49,033 nt of DNA from Pseudomonadota bacterium. Lineage in GTDB: Bacteria; Pseudomonadota; Gammaproteobacteria; JAKAQQ01. Each line of letters begins with the position of its first letter. Position 1 is the first letter of the stretch. The translations under genes were made by a program, and so were the position numbers. The notes under the pieces are model-generated. The model saw nothing but the letters and a program-made list of their open reading frames with translations, was not told where the DNA came from and did not search any database. The stretch spans positions 1 through 49,033 of the forward strand of contig JAJZYM010000007.1 in the NCBI GenBank assembly GCA_021798115.1, in the 5' to 3' direction. Shown here in pieces: positions 17,293-25,738 of this stretch.

Positions 17293-18700
17293 CGACGGTC
17301 TCGAGCCGGGCGCGGCGCCCGCCTTCGTCCCGCACACCGCCGAGGACACCCGCGCGATGCTCGCGGCCATCGGCGTCGAAAAACTCGCCGATCTCTATTC
17401 GGAGATCCCTCCCGAGCTTCTCGGGCCGGATCTCTCGGCCCTGCCCGAAGGACTCGGCGAAATGGACGTCCTCCGCCTCGCCCACGAGCGCCTCCACCGG
17501 TCCGAGCCCCTTCTCTTCCTCGGGGCGGGCGCTTACGACCACCACGTGCCGGCCGCCGTCTGGGAGATCACGACACGCGGCGAGTTCTACACCGCCTATA
17601 CCCCCTACCAGGCCGAAGCCAGTCAGGGGACGCTGCAGGTCATCTACGAGTTCCAGAGCATGATGGCCGCGCTCACCGGGCTCGAGGTCTCGAATGCCTC
17701 GCTCTACGACGGGGCGAGTGCGCTCGCCGAGGCCGCCCTCATGGCGCTTCGTCTCGGGGGGGCCGCGGCGGGAGCCGCCCCCGCGCGCGTGCTCGTTCCG
17801 GCGCTCCTTCACCCCTCGTACCGCGAGGTGCTCCGCACCGTCCTCGACCCCCAGGGTATCGAGATCGTCTCCTACCCCTGGGATCCGGCGCGCGGCACCC
17901 ATCCGGCCGCCGGGCTCGAGGAGGCGCTTTCCGTCACCTCCGCCCGGGCGGTCGTGGTGCCCCAGCCGAATTTCCTCGGGCAGATCGAGGACGTCCACGC
18001 CCTCACCGCGGCCGCCCGCGCGGGCGGCGCGCGCGTGATCGCCCTCGTCAATCCGCTCGGTCTCGCCGTTCTCGAGCCGCCGGGACACTGGGCGGGGGAG
18101 GGCGCCGACATCGCCTGCGGCGAGGCCCAACCCCTCGGGCTTCCGCTGAGCGCCGGCGGCCCCTACGCGGGATTCCTCACCTGCCGACGGGAGTTCGTCC
18201 GCCATCTCCCTGGCCGCCTCGTCGGACGGACCCTCGATCGCGACGGCCGCGTCGGCTACACGCTCACGCTCCAGGCGCGCGAGCAGCACATCCGCCGCGC
18301 CAAGGCGACCTCGAACGTGTGCACCAACCAGGGCCTCGCGGTGACGGCCGTCACCATCCACACCGCGCTTCTGGGTGCCGAGGGTCTTCGGCGCACGGCG
18401 GCGGTGGCCCACGCGCGCACGCGCGCGCTTCTCGAAGCGCTCACGGGGATCGCGGGGGTCGAGGCCCCGTGGACGGGCCCCTTCCTCTACGAGACCGTCG
18501 TGCGCTTCCCGCGGCCCGCCCGTGCGGTCCTCGCGGGTCTTCACGCCCGGGGGATCCTGGGCGGGCTCGATCTCGCGCCCCACCTCCCCGAGCTCGGCCC
18601 CGGCGCCTGCCTGGTCTGTGCGACCGAACGGCGCACGCCGGAAGACATCGTCCGTTACCGCGACGCGCTGGCCGACGTCCTCGGCGCACCGCCGTCTTAG
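17285..18700 (+). CDS. gcvPA: Glycine dehydrogenase (decarboxylating) subunit 1
   Basis: This is the N-terminal half of the split, two-subunit P protein, which together with GcvPB decarboxylates glycine with PLP. The 471-residue product begins with [17 protein letters not shown] and carries [52 protein letters not shown] and [20 protein letters not shown]. The PLP lysine is in the other subunit, as expected. ATG 17285 overlaps gcvH by 8 bases. It is followed 32 bases later by tpx and not by gcvPB, which is unusual. Confidence 0.95.
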   Translation: MTDDGLEPGAAPAFVPHTAEDTRAMLAAIGVEKLADLYSEIPPELLGPDLSALPEGLGEMDVLRLAHERLHRSEPLLFLGAGAYDHHVPAAVWEITTRGEFYTAYTPYQAEASQGTLQVIYEFQSMMAALTGLEVSNASLYDGASALAEAALMALRLGGAAAGAAPARVLVPALLHPSYREVLRTVLDPQGIEIVSYPWDPARGTHPAAGLEEALSVTSARAVVVPQPNFLGQIEDVHALTAAARAGGARVIALVNPLGLAVLEPPGHWAGEGADIACGEAQPLGLPLSAGGPYAGFLTCRREFVRHLPGRLVGRTLDRDGRVGYTLTLQAREQHIRRAKATSNVCTNQGLAVTAVTIHTALLGAEGLRRTAAVAHARTRALLEALTGIAGVEAPWTGPFLYETVVRFPRPARAVLAGLHARGILGGLDLAPHLPELGPGACLVCATERRTPEDIVRYRDALADVLGAPPS

Positions 18701-18732
18701 ATTCCGTCCTCTCCCTCACGAGGTTCCCCCCC

Positions 18733-19233
18733 ATGGCCACCGTCACTCTCCGCGGCACTCCCATCCACACCAACGGTGAGCCGCCCGCCGTCGGGCGTCC
18801 GGCGCCGGACTTCACGCTCGTCGCAAGCGACCTCAAGGACGTCCGTCGTGCGGACGCCGCCGGTCGCTGGACGCTCCTCAACGTCTTCCCGAGCATCGAC
18901 ACGCCGGTCTGCGCCGAGTCCACCCGCCGCTTCAACGCCTACGCCAAGGAGCATCCCGAGGTCGTGTTCTTCATGATCTCGGCGGATCTTCCCTTCGCGC
19001 ACCAGCGCTTCTGTTCGGCCGAGGGACTCGCGAACGTGCGCCCGCTCTCCATGATGCGCTCGAAGGATTTCGCGCGCGACTACGGGATCCTGCTCGTCGA
19101 CGGCCCGCTCGCGGGGCTCGCGGCCCGCGCGGTCTTCGTCCTCGACCCCGCGGGCGTCGTGCGCCACGCCGAGCTCGTCCCCGAGATCGCTCAAGAACCC
19201 AACTACGCGACGGCGCTCAAGGTTCTTCCGTGA
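18733..19233 (+). CDS. tpx: Thiol peroxidase (atypical 2-Cys peroxiredoxin)
   Basis: It reduces hydrogen and alkyl peroxides using thioredoxin. The 166-residue product shows the peroxidatic Cys60 in PSIDTPVCAEST and resolving Cys94 in FCSAEGL, matching Cys61 and Cys95 of E. coli Tpx. GRPAPDFTLV and GLAARAVFVLD are also typical. It sits between gcvPA and gcvPB in the same direction; its stop overlaps the gcvPB GTG by 4 bases, so the two are coupled. GAGG lies about 10 bases before ATG 18733. Its GC-rich sequence resembles its neighbours, so nothing suggests a recent foreign insertion. Confidence 0.94.
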   Translation: MATVTLRGTPIHTNGEPPAVGRPAPDFTLVASDLKDVRRADAAGRWTLLNVFPSIDTPVCAESTRRFNAYAKEHPEVVFFMISADLPFAHQRFCSAEGLANVRPLSMMRSKDFARDYGILLVDGPLAGLAARAVFVLDPAGVVRHAELVPEIAQEPNYATALKVLP

Positions 19234-20702
19234 TCCCGCTCGTCTTCGAGCTCGGGCGTCCCGGCCGCCGGGCGCGTCTTCAGGCCCCGGCGGAGGACCC
19301 CGCCCTCGACGATCTCCCCCCGGCGCTTTTGAGACGCGAGGCTCCGGCGCTCGCCGAGGTCTCGGAGCTCGACGCCGTGCGGCACTACACGCGTCTTTCG
19401 CAGCGCAACTACGCGATCGACACGCACTTCTACCCGCTCGGGTCGTGCACGATGAAGTACAACCCGCGGGCCTCCAACCGCGCCGCGCTTCTCCCCGAGT
19501 TCCTCGCCCTTCATCCGCTCGCGCCCGAAGAGGATCTCCGCGGCTACCTCACCTGTCTTCTCGAACTCGAAGAGATGCTCGCCGTCGTCACCGGCATGCG
19601 CCGCGTCGTCCTCAACTGCATGGCCGGCGCCCAGGGCGAGTTCGCGGGCGTGAGCATCATCCGCGCCTACCACCGCGCACGGGGCGACGAGGAGCGGCGC
19701 GAGATGCTCGTCCCCGACGCGGCCCACGGGACCAACCCCGCCAGCGCGGTCATGGCCGGCTTCCGCGTGCGCGAGATCCCGACCCGCCCCGACGGCGATG
19801 TCGATCTCGAGGCTCTCGCCCGCGCCCTCGGGCCACACACGGCGGGCATCATGCTCACCAACCCCTCGACGCTCGGGGTCTTCGAGCGGCGGATCGTCGA
19901 GCTCGCCCGGCTTGTCCACGAGGCCGGGGGCCTCCTCTACTACGACGGGGCGAATCTCAACGCCATCCTGGGCCAGGTGCGCCCCGGGGACATGGGCTTC
20001 GATGTCCTGCATCTCAACCTCCACAAGACCTTTTCGACCCCGCACGGAGGGGGCGGACCGGGCGCCGCGGCGCTCGGCGTCCACGAGCGGCTCCTGCCTT
20101 TTCTGCCCCACCCCTTCGTCGTCGACGACCCGAAAGAGGGGCCACGCTGGTCGCGGCCCGAGGATGCCCCCCGTTCGATCGGACGGCTGGCGTCCTTCCA
20201 CGGCAACGCCGGGGTTCTTCTTCGCGCCTGGGTCTACGCGCGTCTGCTCGGCCGCGAAGGCCTGCGCAGCGTCGGTCCCTACGCCACGCTCAACGCGAAC
20301 TATCTCGCCGTCCGTTTGCGGGCGCTGGGCTACGAGCTCGCGTACCCCACGCGGCGTGCCGGCCACGAGTTTCTCGTCACGCTCCGGCGCGAGGCCAAGA
20401 CCTACGGGGTCACCGCGATGGATGTCGCCAAGCGTCTCCTCGACCACGGCGTCCACGCGCCCACGACCTACTTTCCGCTCCTCGTGCCCGAGTGCCTGCT
20501 CATCGAGCCGACCGAAACCGAGAGCCAGGAGACGCTCGACGCTTTCGTCGAGGCGATGGCCGCGATCCGCCGCGAGATGGCCGAGGATCCCGAGCGCCTG
20601 CGCGGCGCGCCGTGGACCACCCCGGTGCGTCGTCTCGACGACGTGCGCGCGGCGCGCGTCCTCGATCTCGCCTGGCGTTCCGGCGGGGCGTCCTCCGCGT
20701 GA
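19230..20702 (+). CDS. gcvPB: Glycine dehydrogenase (decarboxylating) subunit 2
   Basis: This is the C-terminal, PLP-carrying half of the split P protein. The 490-residue product contains the early YPLGSCTMKYNPR, then DAAHGTNPASAVMAGF, MLTNPSTLGVFE and YYDGANLNAILG. The Schiff-base Lys266 is in NLHKTFSTPHGGGGPG. Subunit 1 is encoded upstream, separated by tpx. GTG 19230 overlaps the tpx stop (GTGA), and its own stop overlaps the next kinase gene in the same way. Confidence 0.96.
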   Translation: MIPLVFELGRPGRRARLQAPAEDPALDDLPPALLRREAPALAEVSELDAVRHYTRLSQRNYAIDTHFYPLGSCTMKYNPRASNRAALLPEFLALHPLAPEEDLRGYLTCLLELEEMLAVVTGMRRVVLNCMAGAQGEFAGVSIIRAYHRARGDEERREMLVPDAAHGTNPASAVMAGFRVREIPTRPDGDVDLEALARALGPHTAGIMLTNPSTLGVFERRIVELARLVHEAGGLLYYDGANLNAILGQVRPGDMGFDVLHLNLHKTFSTPHGGGGPGAAALGVHERLLPFLPHPFVVDDPKEGPRWSRPEDAPRSIGRLASFHGNAGVLLRAWVYARLLGREGLRSVGPYATLNANYLAVRLRALGYELAYPTRRAGHEFLVTLRREAKTYGVTAMDVAKRLLDHGVHAPTTYFPLLVPECLLIEPTETESQETLDAFVEAMAAIRREMAEDPERLRGAPWTTPVRRLDDVRAARVLDLAWRSGGASSA

Positions 20703-21664
20703 CGATCCTGGTCGCGGGGTCGTTCGCCTACGACACCGTGATGCGCTTTCCCGGCCGTTTCGCCGAGCACATCCTGCCCGAGCGCGTCCACGCCCTGAGC
20801 GTCGCCTTCGACGTGGAGAGCCTCGAGCGCTCCTACGGGGGCTGCGCCGGCAACATCGTCTACACCCTGAGCGCGCTCGGCGCTCCGGTCGTCCCGGTGG
20901 CGGCGGTGGGCGAGGACTTCGCTCCCTACCGCGCCCGCCTCGCCTCCTGGGGCGTCCCGACCGACGGCCTCCGCGAGGTGGCGGGTCCGACCGCCCAGGC
21001 CTATGTCCTCACCGATCGCGACGACAACCAGATCACCGCCTTCCACGCGGGCGCCATGCGTGCCTCCGGGACCGTCGCGTGGCCCGCGGTCGCGCCGCCG
21101 CCCACGCTGGCGATCGTGGCCCCGGACGCGCGCGAGGGGATGCTCCGCCGCGCGCGTGAGCTCGCCGAGCGGGGGATCCCCTACCTTTTCGATCCCGGTC
21201 AGGCTTTGCCGCTTTTCACGGCCGACGAACTCCGCACACTGGCCGGGGGGGCCCGCGCGCTCTGCCTCAACGATTATGAGGAGGCGCTCTTCGCCCGGCA
21301 GACCGGCTGGAGCGCGGAGACGCTCGCCCGCCGTCTCGAGGCGGTGGTCGTGACCCTCGGGGCCCGCGGCGCCCGGCTTTACCAGAGCGCGACGATCGAG
21401 ACGATCCCCGCCGTCTCCCCCGAGCGGGTGCTCGACCCGACGGGTTGCGGCGACGCCCACCGCGCGGGCCTCCTCTTCGGTCTCCACGCCGGCTGGGACT
21501 GGTCGCGGGCGGCGCGTTTCGCCTCGCTGCTCGGAGCGATCAAGGTCGCCCACGCCGGGACGCAGAACCATCCGCTCGAACGCGGCGATCTCCTCGACCG
21601 TTACGCGCGTGCTTTCGGCGAACGCCTCGCGTGGCCCGAGGGGTCCCTTCCCCCGCCGCGCTGA
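20699..21664 (+). CDS. PfkB-family carbohydrate/nucleoside kinase, adenosine-kinase-like
   Basis: The 321-residue product is a ribokinase-fold enzyme. ILVAGSFAYDTVMRFPGRF and SYGGCAGNIVYTLSALGAP mark the substrate side. The anion-hole and catalytic-base motif is DPTGCGDAHRAG, with its Asp as the general base. Bacterial relatives with this N-terminus are often annotated adenosine kinase, which would make AMP from adenosine, but sugar kinases share the fold, so the substrate is uncertain. GTG 20699 overlaps the gcvPB stop, so it is translated as part of the gcv operon. No obvious biochemical link to glycine cleavage is known to me. Confidence 0.82.
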   Translation: MTILVAGSFAYDTVMRFPGRFAEHILPERVHALSVAFDVESLERSYGGCAGNIVYTLSALGAPVVPVAAVGEDFAPYRARLASWGVPTDGLREVAGPTAQAYVLTDRDDNQITAFHAGAMRASGTVAWPAVAPPPTLAIVAPDAREGMLRRARELAERGIPYLFDPGQALPLFTADELRTLAGGARALCLNDYEEALFARQTGWSAETLARRLEAVVVTLGARGARLYQSATIETIPAVSPERVLDPTGCGDAHRAGLLFGLHAGWDWSRAARFASLLGAIKVAHAGTQNHPLERGDLLDRYARAFGERLAWPEGSLPPPR

Positions 21665-21682
21665 GGCCCGCTCACCCTTTGC

Positions 21683-21688
21683 TATCAT
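21683..21688 (+). promoter_or_regulatory. Putative -10 element of lgt-thyA
   Basis: TATCAT in the context TTGC-TATCAT-GAA stands out in GC-rich DNA between the kinase stop and lgt. A CTGAGG 16 bases upstream is a poor -35. The leader would be about 28 bases. Confidence 0.45.
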
Positions 21689-21721
21689 GAACCCGCCTCC
21701 CGTGCGGGCGCCGAGTTCCCC

Positions 21722-22567
21722 ATGCTGCGCTACCCGAACCTCGATCCCATCGCTCTCCACGTCGGCCCCCTCGAGGTGCACTGGTACGGGCTCATGTATC
21801 TCTGCGGGATCGTTCTGGGATGGTGGCTCTTGAGCCGCCGTCTCCACCGCCTGGGACCGGACTGGAATCAGGACCGGCTCCTCGATCTCGCTTTCTACGC
21901 CGTCCTGGGGGTCGTCCTCGGGGGACGGCTGGGGTACGTGCTCTTCTACAACCTTCCGTACTACGCGGCCGATCCCGTGCGGGTCTTCGAGGTTTGGGAC
22001 GGCGGCATGTCGTTCCACGGTGGCCTTCTCGGAGTGGTGGCGGCCATGGCGCTCTTCGGGCGCAAGGTGAAGACGGACGTCGTCACGCTTCTCGACTTCA
22101 TCGCGCCGGTCGTCCCGCTCGGACTCATGGCCGGACGGATCGGCAATTTCATCAACGGGGAGCTCTGGGGCAAGGTGAGCTACACGATTCCCTGGGCGAT
22201 GCGTCTTCCGTGCTCCGAATCCCGCTTCTTCGAATACTGCGGGTACGTCGGTCCGGGCTGGAGCCCCCCGTATCAGCCCTCACAGCTCTACGAGATGTTC
22301 CTCGAGGGGATCGTGCTCTTCGTGGTGCTCTTCACCTATTCGCACAAGCCCCGTCCGCGCCTCGCGGTCGCGGGCCTCTTCGCCCTTCTCTACGGCATCT
22401 TCCGCATCTCGGCCGAGTTCATCCGTCTCCCCGATCCCCAGCTCGGCTACCTCGCCTTCGGGTGGCTCACGATGGGTCAGCTCCTCTCGATCCCGATGGT
22501 CGTCGTGGGCATCGCGATGCTCGTCCTCGCCTACCGTAGACCCACGGCGGCTCCGGCCGCGGCATGA
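21722..22567 (+). CDS. lgt: Prolipoprotein diacylglyceryl transferase
   Basis: This inner-membrane enzyme moves a diacylglyceryl group from phosphatidylglycerol to the lipobox cysteine of prolipoproteins, the first step of lipoprotein maturation. The 281-residue product has about seven membrane segments. Hallmarks are [41 protein letters not shown] (catalytic His region) and the Lgt signature [22 protein letters not shown] overlap couples it to thyA, an arrangement common in proteobacteria. Confidence 0.97.
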   Translation: MLRYPNLDPIALHVGPLEVHWYGLMYLCGIVLGWWLLSRRLHRLGPDWNQDRLLDLAFYAVLGVVLGGRLGYVLFYNLPYYAADPVRVFEVWDGGMSFHGGLLGVVAAMALFGRKVKTDVVTLLDFIAPVVPLGLMAGRIGNFINGELWGKVSYTIPWAMRLPCSESRFFEYCGYVGPGWSPPYQPSQLYEMFLEGIVLFVVLFTYSHKPRPRLAVAGLFALLYGIFRISAEFIRLPDPQLGYLAFGWLTMGQLLSIPMVVVGIAMLVLAYRRPTAAPAAA

Positions 22568-23406
22568 GCACGGGCGCAGCGGAAAGCGGCGGCGCGGCGG
22601 AGGCCGTCCTCGAGGACCCCTATCTTGAGCTCCTGCGTGAGGCGCGCGAGCGGGGCGAGGAGAGGCGCGAGCGCACGGGGGTGGGCACGCGGGCGGTCTT
22701 CGGGCGTCTTCTCCGCTTCGATCTCTCGCGGGGATTCCCGGCCGTCACCACGAAGAAACTCCACTTCCGATCGGTCGTCGCGGAACTCCTCTGGTTCCTC
22801 TCGGGCGAAAGCAATGTCCGCCCCCTCCACGAGGAGGGGGTTCACATCTGGGATCCCTGGGCCGACGAGGCGGGGGAGCTCGGTCCGATCTACGGGGTTC
22901 AGTGGCGGCGCTGGCCCGACGGCCGCGGCGGGACGATCGACCAGATCGCCCGACTCCTCGAGGGTCTCCGGCGCGAGCCCATGTCCCGCCGCCACCTGGT
23001 CTCGGCCTGGAACGTCGCCGCGCTTCCGGAGATGGCGCTCGCCCCCTGCCACGTGCTCTTCCAGTTCCACGTCTCCCGGGGACGGCTCTCCTGTGCGGTC
23101 TACCAACGCAGCGCCGATCTCTTTTTGGGTGTGCCCTTCAACATCGCCTCCTACGCGCTTCTGACCCATCTCGTCGCCGCCGACGTCGGCCTCGAGGTGG
23201 GCGAACTCGTCTGGACCGGGGGGGATTGCCACGTCTATCTCAACCACTTCGAGGCCGTCGACCGCCAGCTCGCGCGCGCCCCGTACCCCGCCCCCCGACT
23301 CCACTATCGCCGCCGGGGACCCGACCTCTTCGCGGCGCGGAGTGACGACCTGGCCCTCGTGGGCTACCGGCACCATCCGGCCCTTGCGGCGCCGATCGCC
23401 GTCTGA
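22564..23406 (+). CDS. thyA: Thymidylate synthase
   Basis: It methylates dUMP to dTMP using methylene-tetrahydrofolate. The 280-residue product has [40 protein letters not shown], the nucleophile Cys162 in [30 protein letters not shown] and the dUMP-binding [10 protein letters not shown]. Compared with E. coli ThyA it has about 15 extra N-terminal residues before DPYLELLRE. It overlaps lgt by 4 bases. It consumes the same folate intermediate that the nearby gcv genes produce. Confidence 0.97.
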   Translation: MSTGAAESGGAAEAVLEDPYLELLREARERGEERRERTGVGTRAVFGRLLRFDLSRGFPAVTTKKLHFRSVVAELLWFLSGESNVRPLHEEGVHIWDPWADEAGELGPIYGVQWRRWPDGRGGTIDQIARLLEGLRREPMSRRHLVSAWNVAALPEMALAPCHVLFQFHVSRGRLSCAVYQRSADLFLGVPFNIASYALLTHLVAADVGLEVGELVWTGGDCHVYLNHFEAVDRQLARAPYPAPRLHYRRRGPDLFAARSDDLALVGYRHHPALAAPIAV

Positions 23407-23431
23407 ACACCCGGACCGAGAGCGGTCGCGC

Positions 23432-23437
23432 TAGAAT
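23432..23437 (+). promoter_or_regulatory. Putative -10 element of grxD
   Basis: TAGAAT in the context GCGC-TAGAAT-GAC, 26 bases after the thyA stop. No convincing -35 is present. Transcription would start near 23444, giving a leader of about 75 bases before GTG 23520. Confidence 0.45.
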
Positions 23438-23519
23438 GACAGTCCTGATGCGCCCGCCGGGCCGCTCCCCGGTCGGGCCGCGCGTCGAATCCGGGTGCAA
23501 CGGTCCCGGGGAGGTCTGT

Positions 23520-23867
23520 GTGAGCGACGACGAAAGCACCAAGCGCCGCCTCGAGCGGCTCATCGCCGAGCACCCCCTCCTCATTTTCATGAAGGGGAGC
23601 CCCGAGCGTCCGCGTTGCGGCTTCTCCGCCCGGGCCGTCGAGACCCTGCGCCATCACGGTGTGCGCTCGATCGCGCACGTCGACGTCCTCGAGGACCCCG
23701 AAGCCCGTCGGGTTCTTCCGAGCGTGAGCGATTGGCCGACGTTCCCCCAGGTGTTCGTGCGCGGTGAACTCGTCGGCGGCGCCGACGTCCTCGACGAGCT
23801 TGCGGCGAGCGGCGAGCTGCGGCGTCTCCTCGCGGGTCTCGTGGACGAGCCTGTCCGCTCGGCCTGA
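23520..23867 (+). CDS. grxD: Monothiol glutaredoxin (Grx4/GrxD type)
   Basis: The 115-residue protein belongs to the CGFS monothiol glutaredoxins, which bind [2Fe-2S] clusters with glutathione and deliver them to target proteins. The motif is Cys33-Gly-Phe-Ser in RCGFSARAVE, preceded by LLIFMKGSPE. WPTFPQVFVRGELVGGADVL contains the cis-Pro and glutathione-binding segment. GTG 23520 is chosen since GGGGAGG lies 5 bases upstream; an upstream in-frame ATG has no ribosome site and would add an unconserved leader. It is convergent with rnt. Confidence 0.93.
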   Translation: MSDDESTKRRLERLIAEHPLLIFMKGSPERPRCGFSARAVETLRHHGVRSIAHVDVLEDPEARRVLPSVSDWPTFPQVFVRGELVGGADVLDELAASGELRRLLAGLVDEPVRSA

Positions 23868-23891
23868 GAAGTCTCCCTTCGCTCCCGGCGC

Positions 23892-24542
23892 TCAGTCCGC
23901 GCCTCCGTCCTCGGCCGCCGCGGCGCGGCCCGCGTACTCGCGGTGCAGGGAGCGGATGCGGTTCGTGAGCGTGCAGAAGATCTCCGCCGTGATCCAGGCG
24001 TCGTAGCCCGCCCCGTGCGCCTGGCCGGCGTCGTAGCCGAGCCCGAGAATGTCGGCCGCTTTGGCGAGGACCGTCTGCCCGAGGAAGACCCCGGCGAGGG
24101 TCACCGTGTCGAAGGTGCTGAACGGGTGGAAGGGGTTACGCTTGATGTCGCAGCGCGCGACCGCGGCGTTGAGGAATCCGAGATCAAACGACGCGTTGTG
24201 CCCGGTCAAGACCGCCCGGGTGCAGTCGTGCGCGCGCAGCGCCTGGCGGACTTCGCGGAAGAGCCGCTGGAGGGCTTCGCGTTCGGGCAACGCCGGACGG
24301 AGAGGGTGGAAGGGATCGATCCCGTGGACGGCGAGCGATTCGGGATCGAGCCGCGCGCCCTCGAACGGGAGCACCTGGTAGACGACCTGCCGGGCGGGCG
24401 TGAGTTCGCCGCGTTCGGCGTCGAAGTCGAGGAAGACGGCGCCGATTTCGAGAAGGGCGTCGGTCTCGGCACGAAAGCCCCCGGTCTCGAGATCGATCAC
24501 CACCGGAAGGTAGCTCCGGAAACGCGCGCGCATGCCGCTCAC
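23892..24542 (-). CDS. rnt: Ribonuclease T
   Basis: This DEDDh 3'-5' exoribonuclease trims tRNA and stable RNA ends. The 216-residue product shows the acidic pair in PVVIDLETGGF, TGHNASFDLGFLN with the third Asp, and HGAGYDAWITAE with the catalytic His and last Asp. PFHPFSTFDTVTLAG is typical of RNase T. GTG 24542 overlaps the pyrC stop by 4 bases with AAGGAG 7 bases upstream, so it is preferred over ATG 24533. It follows pyrC in a two-gene leftward operon, the same neighbour relation seen in other gammaproteobacteria. Confidence 0.94.
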   Translation of the reverse strand: MSGMRARFRSYLPVVIDLETGGFRAETDALLEIGAVFLDFDAERGELTPARQVVYQVLPFEGARLDPESLAVHGIDPFHPLRPALPEREALQRLFREVRQALRAHDCTRAVLTGHNASFDLGFLNAAVARCDIKRNPFHPFSTFDTVTLAGVFLGQTVLAKAADILGLGYDAGQAHGAGYDAWITAEIFCTLTNRIRSLHREYAGRAAAAEDGGAD

Positions 24543-25624
24543 GCGGTTGCTCCTTCCCGGTCGGGGAGGACACCCCAGGCGAGTCTCTCGCCGGCGCGCA
24601 GCGGCACATAGCGCTCCCCGTCGTCGCCCCGGAGCTCGTCCGGGACGCGCCACGGACGGCGGACGAGGGTGAGAAGACGTGTCGGGCGCGGCCAGCCGTA
24701 GCGGCGGCAGGCCCGTGCACTGGTGAAGTCCGCGAGGTGCGCGAGAGCGCCCGTCTCGGCGAAGAGCTCGGTCACCGTCTCGAGAGCGACCGGGGCGTTG
24801 AACACCCCGGCGCAAGCCGCCGCGCACTCCTTGCGCCCGCGCTCGTGCGGGGCGCTGTCGGTGCCGAGGAAGAACGCCTCCTCGCCGCCGGTGGCGGCCG
24901 CGAGAAGCGCCTCGCGGTCGCGGTCACGCTGCAGAAGCGGTCGGCAGTAGAGATGGGGGTGAAGTTCGCCCGCGAAGAGCGCGCGGCGGTCGTAGAGGAG
25001 GTGGTGGGGGGTGAGGGTCGCCGCGAGCTGGGGCGCGTGGCGGCGAACGCAGGCGACGGCCTCGCGCGTCGTGATGTGTTCGAGGGTCACGCGAAGACGC
25101 GGGTGGCGCTCGAGGAGCGGCTCGAGAATCTCGTCGAGGAAACGCCGCTCACGGTCGAAGGGGTCGGCCGCGGGGTCCGGGATTTCGCCGTGGACGAGCA
25201 GCGGCAGGTCCGCTTCGGCCAGGGCGCCGTAGAGATCGTCGAGGGCGAGGGGATCGCGGACACCGGAGGAGGAATGCGTCGTCACCCCGTGCGGGTAGAG
25301 CTTGACCGCACAGATCCCCTCGTCGGCCGCGGCGCGTGCGATCTCCGTGCGCGTGAGGTCCGGGTGCGCGTAGAGAGTGAGGTGGGGGACGAACCCCGGG
25401 TCCGGTCCCAGCGCCCGGCGGATGCGCGCGCCGTAAGCGAGGGCCTCGGCCACGGTGCGCAGAGGTGGGTCGAGGTTGGGCATGACGATCGCGTGTGCGC
25501 AGGTCCGCGCGCTCACCCGCGCGAGGAAGCCGAGCACCGCGCCGTCGCGAAGATGCAGATGCGCGTCGCAGACCGCCGGGAGCGTGATCCGCTCTTGCGA
25601 TGCCGACGTGGTCCGCTCGGGCAT
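24539..25624 (-). CDS. pyrC: Dihydroorotase (type II, E. coli-like)
   Basis: It cyclises N-carbamoyl-aspartate to dihydroorotate in pyrimidine synthesis. The 361-residue product has the metal-binding DAHLHLRDG, IVMPNLDPPL, the carboxylated-lysine segment AVKLYPHGVTTHS, LVHGEIPDP, LEHITTREAV and FFLGTDSAPHERGRKECAAA with the catalytic Asp. ATG 25624, with GGAG 6 bases upstream, is preferred over an in-frame GTG at 25636. A perfect TATAAT lies 26 bases upstream. It is divergent from aceE. Confidence 0.95.
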   Translation of the reverse strand: MPERTTSASQERITLPAVCDAHLHLRDGAVLGFLARVSARTCAHAIVMPNLDPPLRTVAEALAYGARIRRALGPDPGFVPHLTLYAHPDLTRTEIARAAADEGICAVKLYPHGVTTHSSSGVRDPLALDDLYGALAEADLPLLVHGEIPDPAADPFDRERRFLDEILEPLLERHPRLRVTLEHITTREAVACVRRHAPQLAATLTPHHLLYDRRALFAGELHPHLYCRPLLQRDRDREALLAAATGGEEAFFLGTDSAPHERGRKECAAACAGVFNAPVALETVTELFAETGALAHLADFTSARACRRYGWPRPTRLLTLVRRPWRVPDELRGDDGERYVPLRAGERLAWGVLPDREGATA

Positions 25625-25654
25625 TTGACGCTCCACCCCGTTTCGCGCGATTAT
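25625..25654 (+). promoter_or_regulatory. Candidate promoter of aceE-aceF overlapping the pyrC leader
   Basis: TTGACG (25625-25630) is a 5/6 -35. GATTAT (25649-25654) is a 4/6 -10 after an 18-base spacer. It physically overlaps the pyrC -10 on the other strand, so the two divergent promoters would compete for polymerase. The remaining 85 bases before aceE show no other AT-rich hexamer. Confidence 0.35.
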
Positions 25655-25655
25655 A
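25650..25655 (-). promoter_or_regulatory. -10 element of pyrC-rnt
   Basis: On the minus strand this reads TATAAT, a perfect -10, in the context CGCA-TATAAT-CGCG. No good -35 is seen 17 bases upstream. The transcript would start near 25643, leaving a leader of about 19 bases. Confidence 0.55.
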
Positions 25656-25738
25656 TGCGACGGTCCGACGGCCCCCGCCGCCGCGGCGGGCGCCTGGGGC
25701 GACCGCCGTTTCCATCATCTTCGACAGGTTTGGCCCGC

